Virus record (IMG/VR): IMGVR_UViG_3300021963_000637
Span: 1-24,329 of that record
Length of the DNA stretch: 24,329 bases
Reading direction: 5' to 3' (one strand)
DNA from: a virus
This document shows positions 13,085-21,024 of this stretch, piece by piece. Below the pieces are notes generated by a model. That model ran no database searches. It saw nothing but the letters and a program-made list of their open reading frames with translations, and was not told the DNA's origin. Each line of letters starts with the position of its first letter. Position 1 is the first letter of the stretch. The position numbers and the translations under genes were made by a program.

Positions 13085-14533
13085 ATGTCTGAAAACATTT
13101 TAAATGATATCTCCAAGGTATACCTGGAGAAAATCGCTGTTGATGAAGCGGTAAGAGGTCAAGATACTGAGATGAGAAAGGCTGCCTCTGCAGAAAGAAG
13201 AGCAGGTGATACCTTAACTAAAAAGTTACCCGCATATAAGGGTAAAGAATACGGAAAGTTCCAAAAAGATCAAATTTCTTACATCAATAAAAAAACCAAA
13301 GGAAAGCATATTCCTGGTATGGCTAATGAAGCACTTGATCCTGTAGGTAAAGAAGATTCAGATATTGATAATGATGGTGATACTGATAAGTCGGATAAGT
13401 ATCTTCATAAGCGCCGTAAGGCAATTGGAAAAGCAATCGCTACTAGAAAAGAATCTTTCTCAAACTGGAGACAAGATCTTGTAGAAGTAATGGATGAGGT
13501 TGAGGGAGATAAAAAGATTAAGGAAAAAAAAGTAGAGAACAAGATTATTATTAATCCCGAACTCAAAGAAGCAGTTGAGGAACTTGGTGGCCAACTGATT
13601 GAAATGGTTGAGATTGAAGAAGGTTACAAACCAATTGGTAGAGAAAAAGAGTCTGCAATGTATCGTCGTGCAGGAAATCTTGCTCGTACTGCAGTATCTT
13701 CTACTGGAAAGAAAAAAGAAGTTGCACAAAAGAAGTCTTCTAACATCGTAAGTGCAATCACCAGACAAAAAGAGAAAGAAAGATTTGATCGCATTGGTCA
13801 ATCTCCTGCACATAATGAAGAAGTTGAGTATGAGATTGAAGAAGGTTATAAAGAGATTGATCGTGAAAAGCATGGACGTATGTATGATAGATATAAAAAA
13901 CTGAGAACTGCTGCTATGAATGATGCTAGAGAGACTGGTGAAGCATCAGGTTTAAACAGATATAAAATGGGTAAAATGGGTAAAGTTATTGATAAATCTG
14001 CAGAGAATCTTAGAAACAAAACTAAGAATGAAGAATTTGAATTGAATGAAAAGACTCTGACTCCTGCAGAAACAAAGAAGAAGGAGCAAATTGTCAAGTC
14101 AATGAAGAAGAGTGCAGGTGACTTTGAAAAGAGATACCCTGGGCGTGGCAAAGAGGTCATGTATGCAACTGCTACGAAGCAAGCAAAGAAGTTGGCTGAG
14201 GAAGAAACTCAGGATCCTGCTGAAAAAAGAATTCAAAAGCAGCAGCAACAGAGAATGTTACAACTCCTCCAGCAAAAGCAGAGAGCTGTAAGATCTGGTG
14301 TAACAGATATCAGTGCTTCCTATGAAGCGAATGGTGAGCAACTTACTGAAAAGCAAAGTGCTCTGGACATTGTAAGAGCATCTGTCGAAGATAAGTATGG
14401 CAAAGGTGCTCTGATGACTGGAAAAACAAAGAAACCAAAGGCAACTGCCGCACAGAAAGCAGCAGCACAAAAAGCATCTAATGCTTACGTTAAAAAAACC
14501 TCCGATTACTTACACTCATCTCCAAGAGATTGA
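13085..14533 (+). CDS. Lys/Glu-rich repeat protein with EF-hand loop, probably head-associated
   Basis: A 482-aa, highly charged, mostly helical protein. An EF-hand/dockerin-like calcium loop lies at D93-D104 (DIDNDGDTDKSD, with D at positions 1, 3, 5, 9 and 12 and G at 6). A unit is duplicated: EIEEGYKPIGREK...MYRR from 176 and EIEEGYKEIDREK...MYDR from 250, a 74-residue period. Both copies contain IEE|G, matching the prohead protease consensus. A later segment (YPGRGKEVMYATATKQAKKLAEE, about 351-373, split here as YPGRGKEVMY and ATATKQAKKLAEE) recalls sequences in other cyanophage virion proteins. Glu-rich prohead-core composition, possible cleavage sites and its place after a head-targeted-looking gene suggest a scaffold or internal head protein. 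The exact role is unknown. Confidence 0.8.
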   Translation: MSENILNDISKVYLEKIAVDEAVRGQDTEMRKAASAERRAGDTLTKKLPAYKGKEYGKFQKDQISYINKKTKGKHIPGMANEALDPVGKEDSDIDNDGDTDKSDKYLHKRRKAIGKAIATRKESFSNWRQDLVEVMDEVEGDKKIKEKKVENKIIINPELKEAVEELGGQLIEMVEIEEGYKPIGREKESAMYRRAGNLARTAVSSTGKKKEVAQKKSSNIVSAITRQKEKERFDRIGQSPAHNEEVEYEIEEGYKEIDREKHGRMYDRYKKLRTAAMNDARETGEASGLNRYKMGKMGKVIDKSAENLRNKTKNEEFELNEKTLTPAETKKKEQIVKSMKKSAGDFEKRYPGRGKEVMYATATKQAKKLAEEETQDPAEKRIQKQQQQRMLQLLQQKQRAVRSGVTDISASYEANGEQLTEKQSALDIVRASVEDKYGKGALMTGKTKKPKATAAQKAAAQKASNAYVKKTSDYLHSSPRD

Positions 14534-14573
14534 TTTTCTAAATAGTCCAGGATAATTCCACACGGAGATTATT

Positions 14574-14753
14574 ATGTCTGCACTCGTCGCATGGTGTCTT
14601 GCTAACCAGGCTTTAATTGCAACCGTTCTGTTTGCAGTTTCAGAAGCACTGGGAGCAAACCCAAAGGTAAAAGCAAACGGACTTCTTTCGTTAATTCTTT
14701 TACAGGTTCAAGGTCAATTAAAAGCAAAAGGTGCTAAGGATATTACTCCTTGA
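14574..14753 (+). CDS. Small membrane protein, 59 aa, holin-like in form
   Basis: A 59-codon gene with GGAG 9 bases upstream of the ATG at 14574. The product begins MSALVAWCLANQALIATVL, a hydrophobic helix spanning about residues 3-26, followed by SEALGANPKVKANG, a second apolar stretch LLSLILLQVQ and a basic tail (KAKGAKDITP). The one-TM, small, basic-tailed form is seen in holins and in many small phage membrane proteins; no lysis gene is adjacent. A strong terminator follows 20 bases later. It is probably the last gene of the unit begun near 11110. Confidence 0.75.
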   Translation: MSALVAWCLANQALIATVLFAVSEALGANPKVKANGLLSLILLQVQGQLKAKGAKDITP

Positions 14754-14776
14754 TAAACCTTCAATTTAATTGAAAG

Positions 14777-14805
14777 GGAGACCAAAAGTAGGGTCTCCTT
14801 TTTTT
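14777..14805 (+). terminator. Rho-independent terminator before the structural gene
   Basis: Stem GGAGACC (14777-14783) with GGTCTCC (14792-14798), an 8-base loop and seven Ts (14799-14805). Just upstream lies a near-perfect palindrome TTCAATT-T-AATTGAA (14760-14774). The last T is also the first base of a TATAAATA box. Confidence 0.88.
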
Positions 14806-14812
14806 ATAAATA
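14805..14812 (+). promoter_or_regulatory. T4-late-type promoter TATAAATA
   Basis: An exact TATAAATA immediately after the terminator T tract, 30 bases before the MALWGNN structural gene. The terminator-then-late-box order makes this the most convincing late promoter in the window. Confidence 0.7.
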
Positions 14813-14842
14813 TTTCTAGCAAAATTTTTTACGGGAAAGAAC

Positions 14843-15367
14843 ATGGCACTCTGGGGAAATAATGACAATAAAGGTTCAGGTGGAACCGTAACGCTGAATT
14901 ATTCTACCCGCGTTGTAATTGGTAGTGGAACCACTTTTGGCCAAGTTGGCGCAGCTGCAACTGGAGATGTAATTCGCTTTGGTCCAAAAGGAGAAATTGG
15001 AAATGCTGTAATCGTCGGTATTGCAAGCACCACACAACTCTCTATTGCCTCAACCGCTGGATTGAGTGGCGTTGCAATCGCTGCCACCGACTTCCAAATC
15101 AGTGAACAACCTAAGTATACTGTTCTTGATAGTCGTTGGAGTGAAATCAATACTAACTATGAACCACATGTTTATGGTGTTGCAGCTGCAGGTCTGGCTA
15201 ATGCTCAAGGAACAAAGTATCAACTAACACACGCTGGTTGGGTAGGTGTTACAACTTACAATGATAACACTGGGACACTGAGAGTTAAGACAGAAACTCT
15301 TGTTGCAATGTCTGGTATTACAACTGGCAACCTTCCAATTTACGACGGCGATCCAACAGTTGCTTGA
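14843..15367 (+). CDS. Virion structural protein, MALWGNN family
   Basis: A 174-aa protein starting MALWGNNDNKGSGGTVTLNY. It is rich in G, A, T, S and V with alternating beta strands (RVVIGSGTTFGQVGAAATGD, then IRFGPKGEIGNAVIVGI, then LSIASTAGLSGVAIA), ending PIYDGDPTVA. It matches a family I know from cyanophage genomes, with MALWGNND starts and a GTTFGQVGAA...TGDVIRFG core, labelled virion structural protein and often present in several copies. The composition is typical of a head decoration or fibre protein. It follows an exact late box, and GGGA lies about 10 bases upstream of the ATG. The precise virion location is unknown. Confidence 0.85.
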   Translation: MALWGNNDNKGSGGTVTLNYSTRVVIGSGTTFGQVGAAATGDVIRFGPKGEIGNAVIVGIASTTQLSIASTAGLSGVAIAATDFQISEQPKYTVLDSRWSEINTNYEPHVYGVAAAGLANAQGTKYQLTHAGWVGVTTYNDNTGTLRVKTETLVAMSGITTGNLPIYDGDPTVA

Positions 15368-15373
15368 TAATAT

Positions 15374-15757
15374 ATGATCTTTAGTGAATTGACGGAGGAG
15401 AATTTTCTTCTGTTTGCGATTAAACATTATGAAAATGCTCAAGCGGTAACCAAAGAAGATTTTGATAAGGATCTTCAGCATTTTAAGTACATCAAAAGAT
15501 TACTTAAGAAGTATAAAAATTCTGGTGAGTTGAAAGCACATCTGCTTCTGAATCATTTTATTATTCTTTATAATATCTTTGGTGATGCTGCTACTCCAAT
15601 GCTATTCTTTAAGATTGAAAAGGATCTTTGGTCAACTATCAAGACGTTTATAATCTTTTTGAATAAACTTCCTGAGACTCCGAAGTGTTATGTTCATGAT
15701 GTTCCTGTTGATATAACTTGTCTTTCACAACTTCAGAACCTTTGTAAAAATGGCTAA
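15374..15757 (+). CDS. Helical 127-aa protein of unknown function
   Basis: A 127-aa protein starting MIFSELTEENFLLFAIKHYEN, 7 bases after the structural gene. It is predominantly helical: DFDKDLQHFKYIKRLLKKY, then LKAHLLLNHFIILYNIFG, then LWSTIKTFIIFLNKLP, ending in a conserved-looking VPVDITCLSQLQ. I recall very similar small proteins across T4-like cyanophages without an assigned role. The second helix contains H-x5-H in a hydrophobic context, but no known metal-site motif is complete. It overlaps the following 62-aa gene by 8 bases, so the two are coupled. Confidence 0.8.
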   Translation: MIFSELTEENFLLFAIKHYENAQAVTKEDFDKDLQHFKYIKRLLKKYKNSGELKAHLLLNHFIILYNIFGDAATPMLFFKIEKDLWSTIKTFIIFLNKLPETPKCYVHDVPVDITCLSQLQNLCKNG

Positions 15758-15938
15758 TCTGGATAGAATAATTCAAATTATCAGAGAGCAAATGGCAGCA
15801 GGCACTGGGGGATTCACCGGTTCTTCAGATCCAAAAGGTCCTGTAGCAGGATTCGATCCTGTCATGAAGTTTGTTAGAAGAAAGAAGTATGCATCCCTTG
15901 GTGTGGGTTCTCGTAAAAGGTGGAAAAAAGATAAATAA
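15750..15938 (+). CDS. Small basic protein, 62 aa
   Basis: The start lies 8 bases inside the preceding gene. The N-terminal helix MANLDRIIQIIREQMAAG is followed by a flexible GGFTGSSDPKGPVAG linker and a strongly basic C-terminus (FVRRKKY, GSRKRWKKDK). It looks like a nucleic-acid-binding or internal structural peptide. Its neighbours are virion-type and membrane-type genes. No family function is recognised. Confidence 0.75.
   Translation: MANLDRIIQIIREQMAAGTGGFTGSSDPKGPVAGFDPVMKFVRRKKYASLGVGSRKRWKKDK
15931..15937 (+). promoter_or_regulatory. Late-box-like ATAAATA
   Basis: GATAAATA over the stop of the 62-aa gene, 55 bases before the next ATG in a 53-base intergenic stretch. A possible late promoter for the coiled-coil membrane gene; weak because it overlaps coding sequence. 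Confidence 0.3.
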
Positions 15939-15991
15939 TAGCGATCTACAAAATGCCATTTGTTGAGATATAGGAGCAAAAAATTCTCACC

Positions 15992-16372
15992 ATGGCCGAA
16001 GAAATTAGGGTCGCAGTTCTAGAACAAAAACTAGAAGATTTAAAAGATATCATTGTCAAGATTGATAATGCTATTGAAAAACTTAGTGAAGTAAATACTA
16101 ATGTAGGCAGAATGCTTGCAGTACATGAAGAACGAATCACCAAGCAAGAGGAAACCGACAGTATACTCTTTGCAAAAATTGACAAACTCCGTGATAAGGT
16201 TGACAGCGATTATGACATCATTGTGTCAAGAGTATCATTGATCGAGAAACGTGTCTGGATGGCTATTGGAGCAATTGCCTGTCTGACATTTTTAATGAAC
16301 ACAAACGTTGTAAAAATCTTGACACCAGGAAGTCATAGTCCTATAATGGAGCAGCGAAATAATAGAGTTTGA
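15992..16372 (+). CDS. Coiled-coil protein with C-terminal membrane anchor
   Basis: A 126-aa protein. Residues about 5-85 form a long amphipathic coiled coil (VAVLEQKLEDLKDIIVKID, then NVGRMLAVHEERIT, then FAKIDKLRDKVD). A single hydrophobic segment at 89-103 (WMAIGAIACLTFLMN) is followed by a short polar tail. The MLAVHEERI block is typical of a family shared by cyanophages. The topology resembles XhlA-type holin-associated proteins, with a cytoplasmic coil and a tail anchor, so a lysis-related role is possible but unproven. GGAG lies about 14 bases upstream of the ATG. The 3' end contains the promoter for the primase-nrd unit. Confidence 0.8.
   Translation: MAEEIRVAVLEQKLEDLKDIIVKIDNAIEKLSEVNTNVGRMLAVHEERITKQEETDSILFAKIDKLRDKVDSDYDIIVSRVSLIEKRVWMAIGAIACLTFLMNTNVVKILTPGSHSPIMEQRNNRV
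16319..16347 (+). promoter_or_regulatory. Perfect sigma70 promoter for gp61-nrdA-nrdB
   Basis: TTGACA (16319-16324), exactly 17 bp, TATAAT (16342-16347). The start site would be near 16354, about 20 bases before the primase ATG. It lies inside the 3' end of the coiled-coil gene. Both boxes match the consensus completely. Confidence 0.8.
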
Positions 16373-16374
16373 TT

Positions 16375-17343
16375 ATGGATTATGTTGATGTTAAATACAT
16401 CAATTTGATTTCTGCAAGACTGGTAAATTTTAAAAGAGTAAAAAATAATCTTTATAATTTCAGATGTCCGATTTGTGGAGACTCGAAGAAGAACAAGAGT
16501 AAATCTAGAGGATATCTGTATCAAGTAAAGAACAATACAAACTTCAAGTGTCATAACTGTGGAGTCAATGTTTCTTTCAATAATTTTCTGAAGCAGTTAG
16601 ACTCTACAACGTATAAGCAATATACGTTTGAAAAGTTCAAAGAAGGCTATACTGGAAGAAACTTTATTACAGATGAACCTGAGTTTGTTTTTGAGAAACC
16701 TGTATTTAAAACCAAGATTGTTCTCCCTCTATGTTCTGAAGTGGAGCGTGGTAGAACCTATCTTGAGAAGCGTAAACTTGACCCAAAAAAGTTTTATTAT
16801 GCAGAAAAGTTTAAGCAGTTTGCTAACTCGCTTAAGCATACATTTGCAAACACAGATTTGGAAGAGCCTAGAATCATAATTCCTTTGTACTACCAGAAAG
16901 ATCTGGTTGGTTTCCAAGGAAGAGCGTTGGGTCCATCTCCAAATAAATACATCACCGTGATGCTTTTTGATGATGCTCCAAAGATCTATGGACTCGATGA
17001 ACTCAATAAGGAGAAAACAGTTTATGTTACCGAAGGACCATTTGACTCAACTTTCATTTCAAACTCGATTGCTCTGTGTGGAGCTGACGGTGATCTTAGT
17101 AAGTGGGGCATTAACAATCCTGTGTGGATCTACGATAACGAACCACGAAATGCAGAAATTGTATCCCGCATCTCCCGCACCATTAATGCAGGAGAAAGAA
17201 TTGTCATCTGGCCACTGGGCATAACAGAAAAGGATATTAACGATATGGTTCTTGCTGGACATGATGTTCAGTCTGTGATAGAATCGAATACCTATTCTGG
17301 TTTAGAAGCAAAACTTAAATTTACCACCTGGAAGAAAATATGA
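16375..17343 (+). CDS. 61: DNA primase gp61
   Basis: A 322-aa DnaG-type primase that makes RNA primers for lagging-strand synthesis with gp41. The N-terminal zinc ribbon has C31-x2-C34 (CPICGDSKK) and C59-x2-C62 (KCHNCG). The TOPRIM catalytic core shows YVTEGPFDSTFI with E220, and WIYDNEPRN with D254, preceded by the RNA-polymerase-like region GFQGRALG. I chose the ATG at 16375, 2 bases after the upstream stop; a TTG at 16369 in frame is less likely. The length is close to T4 gp61 (342 aa). The stop overlaps the nrdA start (ATGA). A perfect early promoter lies just upstream. Confidence 0.93.
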   Translation: MDYVDVKYINLISARLVNFKRVKNNLYNFRCPICGDSKKNKSKSRGYLYQVKNNTNFKCHNCGVNVSFNNFLKQLDSTTYKQYTFEKFKEGYTGRNFITDEPEFVFEKPVFKTKIVLPLCSEVERGRTYLEKRKLDPKKFYYAEKFKQFANSLKHTFANTDLEEPRIIIPLYYQKDLVGFQGRALGPSPNKYITVMLFDDAPKIYGLDELNKEKTVYVTEGPFDSTFISNSIALCGADGDLSKWGINNPVWIYDNEPRNAEIVSRISRTINAGERIVIWPLGITEKDINDMVLAGHDVQSVIESNTYSGLEAKLKFTTWKKI

Positions 17344-19640
17344 GTAATGGAACCAAAGTTGTCAAGAGAAATGGTTCAATTGAGTCTCTTGATCTAGATA
17401 AGATGCACCTGATGGTTGAAGAGGCATGTAGCGGTCTTGCAGGGGTCTCTGCGAGTCAAGTGGAAATGACATCGGGCATTCAATTTTACAATGGAATCTC
17501 CACAGCTGAGATTCAAGAAATTCTGATCCGTAGTGCAAGTGATCTGATTGACCTTGAACATCCAAACTATCAATACGTTGCTGCTCGTCTTCTTCTGTTT
17601 GCTGTACGTAAACAACTTTATGGGAAGATGAAAGAACTTCCTACTTTAGAACAACACATCATTGATTGTGTGTCTGCTGAAGTTTATGATCATGATATTT
17701 ACAACAAATATTCGCAGGAAGAAATTGCTAAGGCTGATTCGTTTATCGATCATTCTCGTGATTTCTTGTTCACTTATGCCGGTCTGCGACAGGTTGTTGA
17801 TAAGTACCTTGTGCAAGACCGCAGCAGCGGAGGAGTCTATGAAACTCCCCAGTTTATGTACATGATGATTGCTCTGACCATTTTTGCAGAGTATCCAAAA
17901 GAAACCAGAATGTCATACGTTAAGAGGTACTATGACGCAATCAGCAAGCACAAAATTAACATTCCTACGCCAATCATGGCAGGTGTTAGAACCCCACTTC
18001 GCCAATTTGCAAGTTGCGTTCTTGTTGACGTTGATGACACCCTTGATAGCATCTTCAGCTCTGATATGGCAATTGGTCGCTATGTTGCTCAAAGAGCAGG
18101 AATTGGTATCAACGCAGGTCGAATCCGGGGCATCAACTCTAAGATCCGAGGTGGTGAAGTTCAACACACAGGTGTTGTACCTTTTCTCAAAAAGTTTGAG
18201 GCAACTGTCCGATGCTGCACTCAAAATGGCATCCGAGGTGGATCTGCAACAGTCCACTTCCCAATCTGGCACCAAGAAATAGAAGATATTTTAGTTCTTA
18301 AAAATAACAAGGGTACGGAAGATAATCGTGTCCGTAAACTTGATTACTCTATTCAGATTAGCAAGTTATTCTATGAACGATTTATTCAAGACGGTGAGAT
18401 CACGTTATTCTCCCCCCATAACGTACCTAGACTTTATTCTAGCTTTGGACTCCCTGAGTTTGATGATCTCTATGTACAATATGAAAACGATCCGACCATT
18501 CCGAAAAAGACTGTTAAGGCACAAGAACTCATTCTTGATCTCCTTAAAGAACGTGCAGAGACGGGTCGCGTCTACATTATGAATATTGACCATTGCAATT
18601 CTCATTCATCCTTCAAGGATAAGATTGAGATGAGTAATCTGTGTCAAGAAATTACTCTGCCAACATATCCGATTCAACATATCGATGACGAAAATGGCGA
18701 GATTGCATTGTGCATTTTGTCGGCAATTAATGTAGGCAAAGTGAAGTCTGATGAAGAACTGGAAGAACTCTGCGATCTTTCTGTTCGCGGCCTGGATGAA
18801 TTGATTGATTATCAGAAGTATCCAGTAGTATCCGCAGAGTTAGCCACAAAGGCACGTAGATCGCTTGGAATCGGTTTTATCGGTCTTGCACACTATCTTG
18901 CTAAGTTGGGATTTAATTACGAGTCCCAGGGCGCATGGGATGCTGTTCATGGACTCTCAGAGTCTTTCCAATATTATCTTCTCAAAGCATCAAATCAACT
19001 CGCCAAGGAGAAAGGCCACTGCGAAAACTTTGGTCGCACCAAGTATGCAGATGGAATACTGCCCATTGATACTTACAAGAAAGAAGTAGACGAAATCGTT
19101 ACCCCGAAGTACCAACATGACTGGGAAGCTCTTAGAGTATCTATTCAGCAGCACGGTCTCAGACACAGCACACTGTCCGCACAGATGCCATCGGAGAGCA
19201 GTTCCGTTGTGTCAAATGCAACCAACGGAATTGAACCCCCTCGTGCCTTCCTGTCCATTAAGAAGTCCAAGAAAGGGCCTCTTAAGCAGATTGTTCCACA
19301 GTATGCTACGCTGAAGAATAATTACACATTGTTGTGGGACATGAAGAGTAACGAAGGTTACATTAAAATTGTCGCTATGATGCAGAAGTTCTTCGATCAG
19401 GCTATTTCTGGTAACTGGAGTTACAATCCAGAGAATTATCCTGACAATGAAGTTCCTACTTCGGTCATGGCAAATGACTTTTTGACTACATACAAGTACG
19501 GGTGGAAGACTTCTTATTACCAAAACACTTACGACATCAAAACTGATGAGGTAATTGAAGATAAGAAACCCAATCTTGAAGATCTAATGAATGAGTTAAG
19601 TAAAGTTGAGGAGGGAGAGTGTGAATCCTGTGCAGTTTAA
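17340..19640 (+). CDS. nrdA: Ribonucleotide reductase large subunit NrdA, class Ia
   Basis: A 766-aa catalytic subunit that reduces ribonucleoside diphosphates. The N-terminus has an ATP-cone-like segment (VVKRNGSIESLDLDKM). Active-site residues align with E. coli NrdA: C226 in ASCVLVD, NLCQE with N433, C435 and E437, C458 in ALCILS, and the MPSESSSVVSNATNGIEPPR loop. The C-terminal shuttle cysteines are present (C761 and C764 in ECESCAV), and tyrosines for radical transfer lie in WKTSYYQNTY. The gene appears intact with no intron or intein, which are common in phage nrdA. It overlaps gp61 by 4 bases and is followed directly by nrdB. Confidence 0.97.
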   Translation: MSNGTKVVKRNGSIESLDLDKMHLMVEEACSGLAGVSASQVEMTSGIQFYNGISTAEIQEILIRSASDLIDLEHPNYQYVAARLLLFAVRKQLYGKMKELPTLEQHIIDCVSAEVYDHDIYNKYSQEEIAKADSFIDHSRDFLFTYAGLRQVVDKYLVQDRSSGGVYETPQFMYMMIALTIFAEYPKETRMSYVKRYYDAISKHKINIPTPIMAGVRTPLRQFASCVLVDVDDTLDSIFSSDMAIGRYVAQRAGIGINAGRIRGINSKIRGGEVQHTGVVPFLKKFEATVRCCTQNGIRGGSATVHFPIWHQEIEDILVLKNNKGTEDNRVRKLDYSIQISKLFYERFIQDGEITLFSPHNVPRLYSSFGLPEFDDLYVQYENDPTIPKKTVKAQELILDLLKERAETGRVYIMNIDHCNSHSSFKDKIEMSNLCQEITLPTYPIQHIDDENGEIALCILSAINVGKVKSDEELEELCDLSVRGLDELIDYQKYPVVSAELATKARRSLGIGFIGLAHYLAKLGFNYESQGAWDAVHGLSESFQYYLLKASNQLAKEKGHCENFGRTKYADGILPIDTYKKEVDEIVTPKYQHDWEALRVSIQQHGLRHSTLSAQMPSESSSVVSNATNGIEPPRAFLSIKKSKKGPLKQIVPQYATLKNNYTLLWDMKSNEGYIKIVAMMQKFFDQAISGNWSYNPENYPDNEVPTSVMANDFLTTYKYGWKTSYYQNTYDIKTDEVIEDKKPNLEDLMNELSKVEEGECESCAV

Positions 19641-19680
19641 AGTTACTTCTAACCAAGAAAAACAAATGCAAGTCAAAGGA

Positions 19681-20811
19681 ATGACAGTATTCAATACTGA
19701 TCACTTTGATTCTAAAAAACAACCAATGTTCTTTGGAAAACCACTTGGCATCCAAAGATATGATTCATACAAATATCCAGTCTTTGAAAAACTTACAACT
19801 CAACAATTAGGATACTTCTGGAGACCAGAAGAGGTATCTCTTCAAAAAGATCGTGGAGACTATCAAACACTTCGTCCAGAGCAAAAGCACATTTATACTT
19901 CCAATCTGAAGTATCAAATCATGCTTGATTCTGTTCAAGGTCGTGGGCCTGGTATGGCATTCATTCCTTATTGTTCGCTTCCAGAATTGGAAGCTTGCAT
20001 GGAGGTATGGGGATTTATGGAGATGATCCATAGTCGTTCATATACATACATTATCAAAAATATCTACCCAGATCCATCTGAAGTCTTTGATACTATCATC
20101 ACAGATGATCGAATTCTTGAACGATCTGCTAGTGTCACGGAATCATATGATGATTTCATAAACTCTGCCCAAGGTTATGGTGCATCTAATACTTGGATGC
20201 ACAATATCGAAGGAGTTTCATACGCTAAGGAAACACTCAACGATGTTAAACGAAAGTTGTACAGAGCAGTCGCAAACGTTAACATTCTTGAAGGTATTCG
20301 GTTCTACGTTAGTTTTGCTTGTAGTTTCGCCTTTGGTGAACTTAAGCTTATGGAAGGATCCGCTAAGATCATCTCTCTTATCGCAAGAGACGAAAACCAA
20401 CACCTAGCAATCACGCAAAATATTCTGAACAAGTGGCGTGATGGTGATGATCCAGAAATGAAACAAATTGCTAAAGAGGAAGAAGAGTGGGTTTATGCGA
20501 TGTTTGATCGTGCTGTAAATGAAGAAAAGAGATGGGCAGATTATCTGTTCAAAGATGGCAGCATGATTGGACTTAACGATAAACTTCTTCAACAGTACGT
20601 AGAGTGGATTGCAAATCGTAGACTCAAAGCAATAGGACTTAAACCACAATACGATATTTCAGCAAACAACAATCCTCTTCCTTGGACTCAGCACTGGATT
20701 TCTTCTAAAGGTCTCCAGGTGGCTCCCCAGGAAACGGAAGTAGAAAGTTATGTTGTGGGTGGAATCAAACAAGATATGAAAAAAGATGCATTCAGTGGTT
20801 TCAAATTGTAA
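19681..20811 (+). CDS. nrdB: Ribonucleotide reductase small subunit NrdB
   Basis: A 376-aa diiron-tyrosyl radical subunit. All key residues are present by motif: D83 (LDSVQGRGP), E114 and H117 with the radical tyrosine Y121 (MEMIHSRSYTYI), E204 (ILEGIRFYVSFAC), and E238 and H241 (ARDENQHL). The start is uncertain. The ATG at 19681 gives MTVFNTDHFD, matching T4 NrdB (MSTVFNTNP), but its AAAGGA is too close to it. A GTG at 19621 has an excellent GGAGGGAG at good spacing and would add 20 residues, overlapping the end of nrdA. I keep the T4-like start. A strong terminator follows 24 bases after the stop. Confidence 0.95.
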   Translation: MTVFNTDHFDSKKQPMFFGKPLGIQRYDSYKYPVFEKLTTQQLGYFWRPEEVSLQKDRGDYQTLRPEQKHIYTSNLKYQIMLDSVQGRGPGMAFIPYCSLPELEACMEVWGFMEMIHSRSYTYIIKNIYPDPSEVFDTIITDDRILERSASVTESYDDFINSAQGYGASNTWMHNIEGVSYAKETLNDVKRKLYRAVANVNILEGIRFYVSFACSFAFGELKLMEGSAKIISLIARDENQHLAITQNILNKWRDGDDPEMKQIAKEEEEWVYAMFDRAVNEEKRWADYLFKDGSMIGLNDKLLQQYVEWIANRRLKAIGLKPQYDISANNNPLPWTQHWISSKGLQVAPQETEVESYVVGGIKQDMKKDAFSGFKL

Positions 20812-20835
20812 TATTTCAAACAATAATTTATACAT

Positions 20836-20862
20836 AGAGGAGCATTAGTCTCCTCTTTTTTT
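20836..20862 (+). terminator. Terminator after nrdB
   Basis: A perfect stem AGAGGAG (20836-20842) with CTCCTCT (20850-20856), a 7-base loop and a 7-T tract (20856-20862). The T tract directly abuts the ATG of the next gene at 20863. Confidence 0.88.
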
Positions 20863-21024
20863 ATGCCTAGGAATCAGATTTCTAAAGAAGAAATCAAAAC
20901 TCGCGTATTAGAGTTAAAGAATAAACTTTATATGGATCACATAAGACCTGACATGGACATGAAGGGCCTTGCTCATAAATATCTGAATGAAGTCATTGAT
21001 ATGATTAATGAATACCGATATTGA
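20863..21024 (+). CDS. Small helical protein, 53 aa
   Basis: A 53-codon gene whose ATG is the first triplet after the nrdB terminator T tract, with no free Shine-Dalgarno. The product starts MPRNQISKEEIKTRVLELKN and continues KLYMDHIRPDMDMKG and LAHKYLNEVIDMINEYRY: two amphipathic helices around a proline turn. The pattern resembles small conserved cyanophage proteins. It overlaps the sulfotransferase gene by 17 bases. Translation would require readthrough of the terminator or initiation inside it, so the gene is likely but not certain. Confidence 0.65.
   Translation: MPRNQISKEEIKTRVLELKNKLYMDHIRPDMDMKGLAHKYLNEVIDMINEYRY

Noticed and set aside
15953-15973. ATG-led mini-frame between the 62-aa gene and the coiled-coil gene
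   Set aside because: It encodes only six residues with no RBS.
20806-20834. TTGTAA-N17-TATACA just before the nrdB terminator
   Set aside because: The spacing is right, but each hexamer matches only 4 of 6 consensus bases and the -35 lies in nrdB coding; too weak to call.
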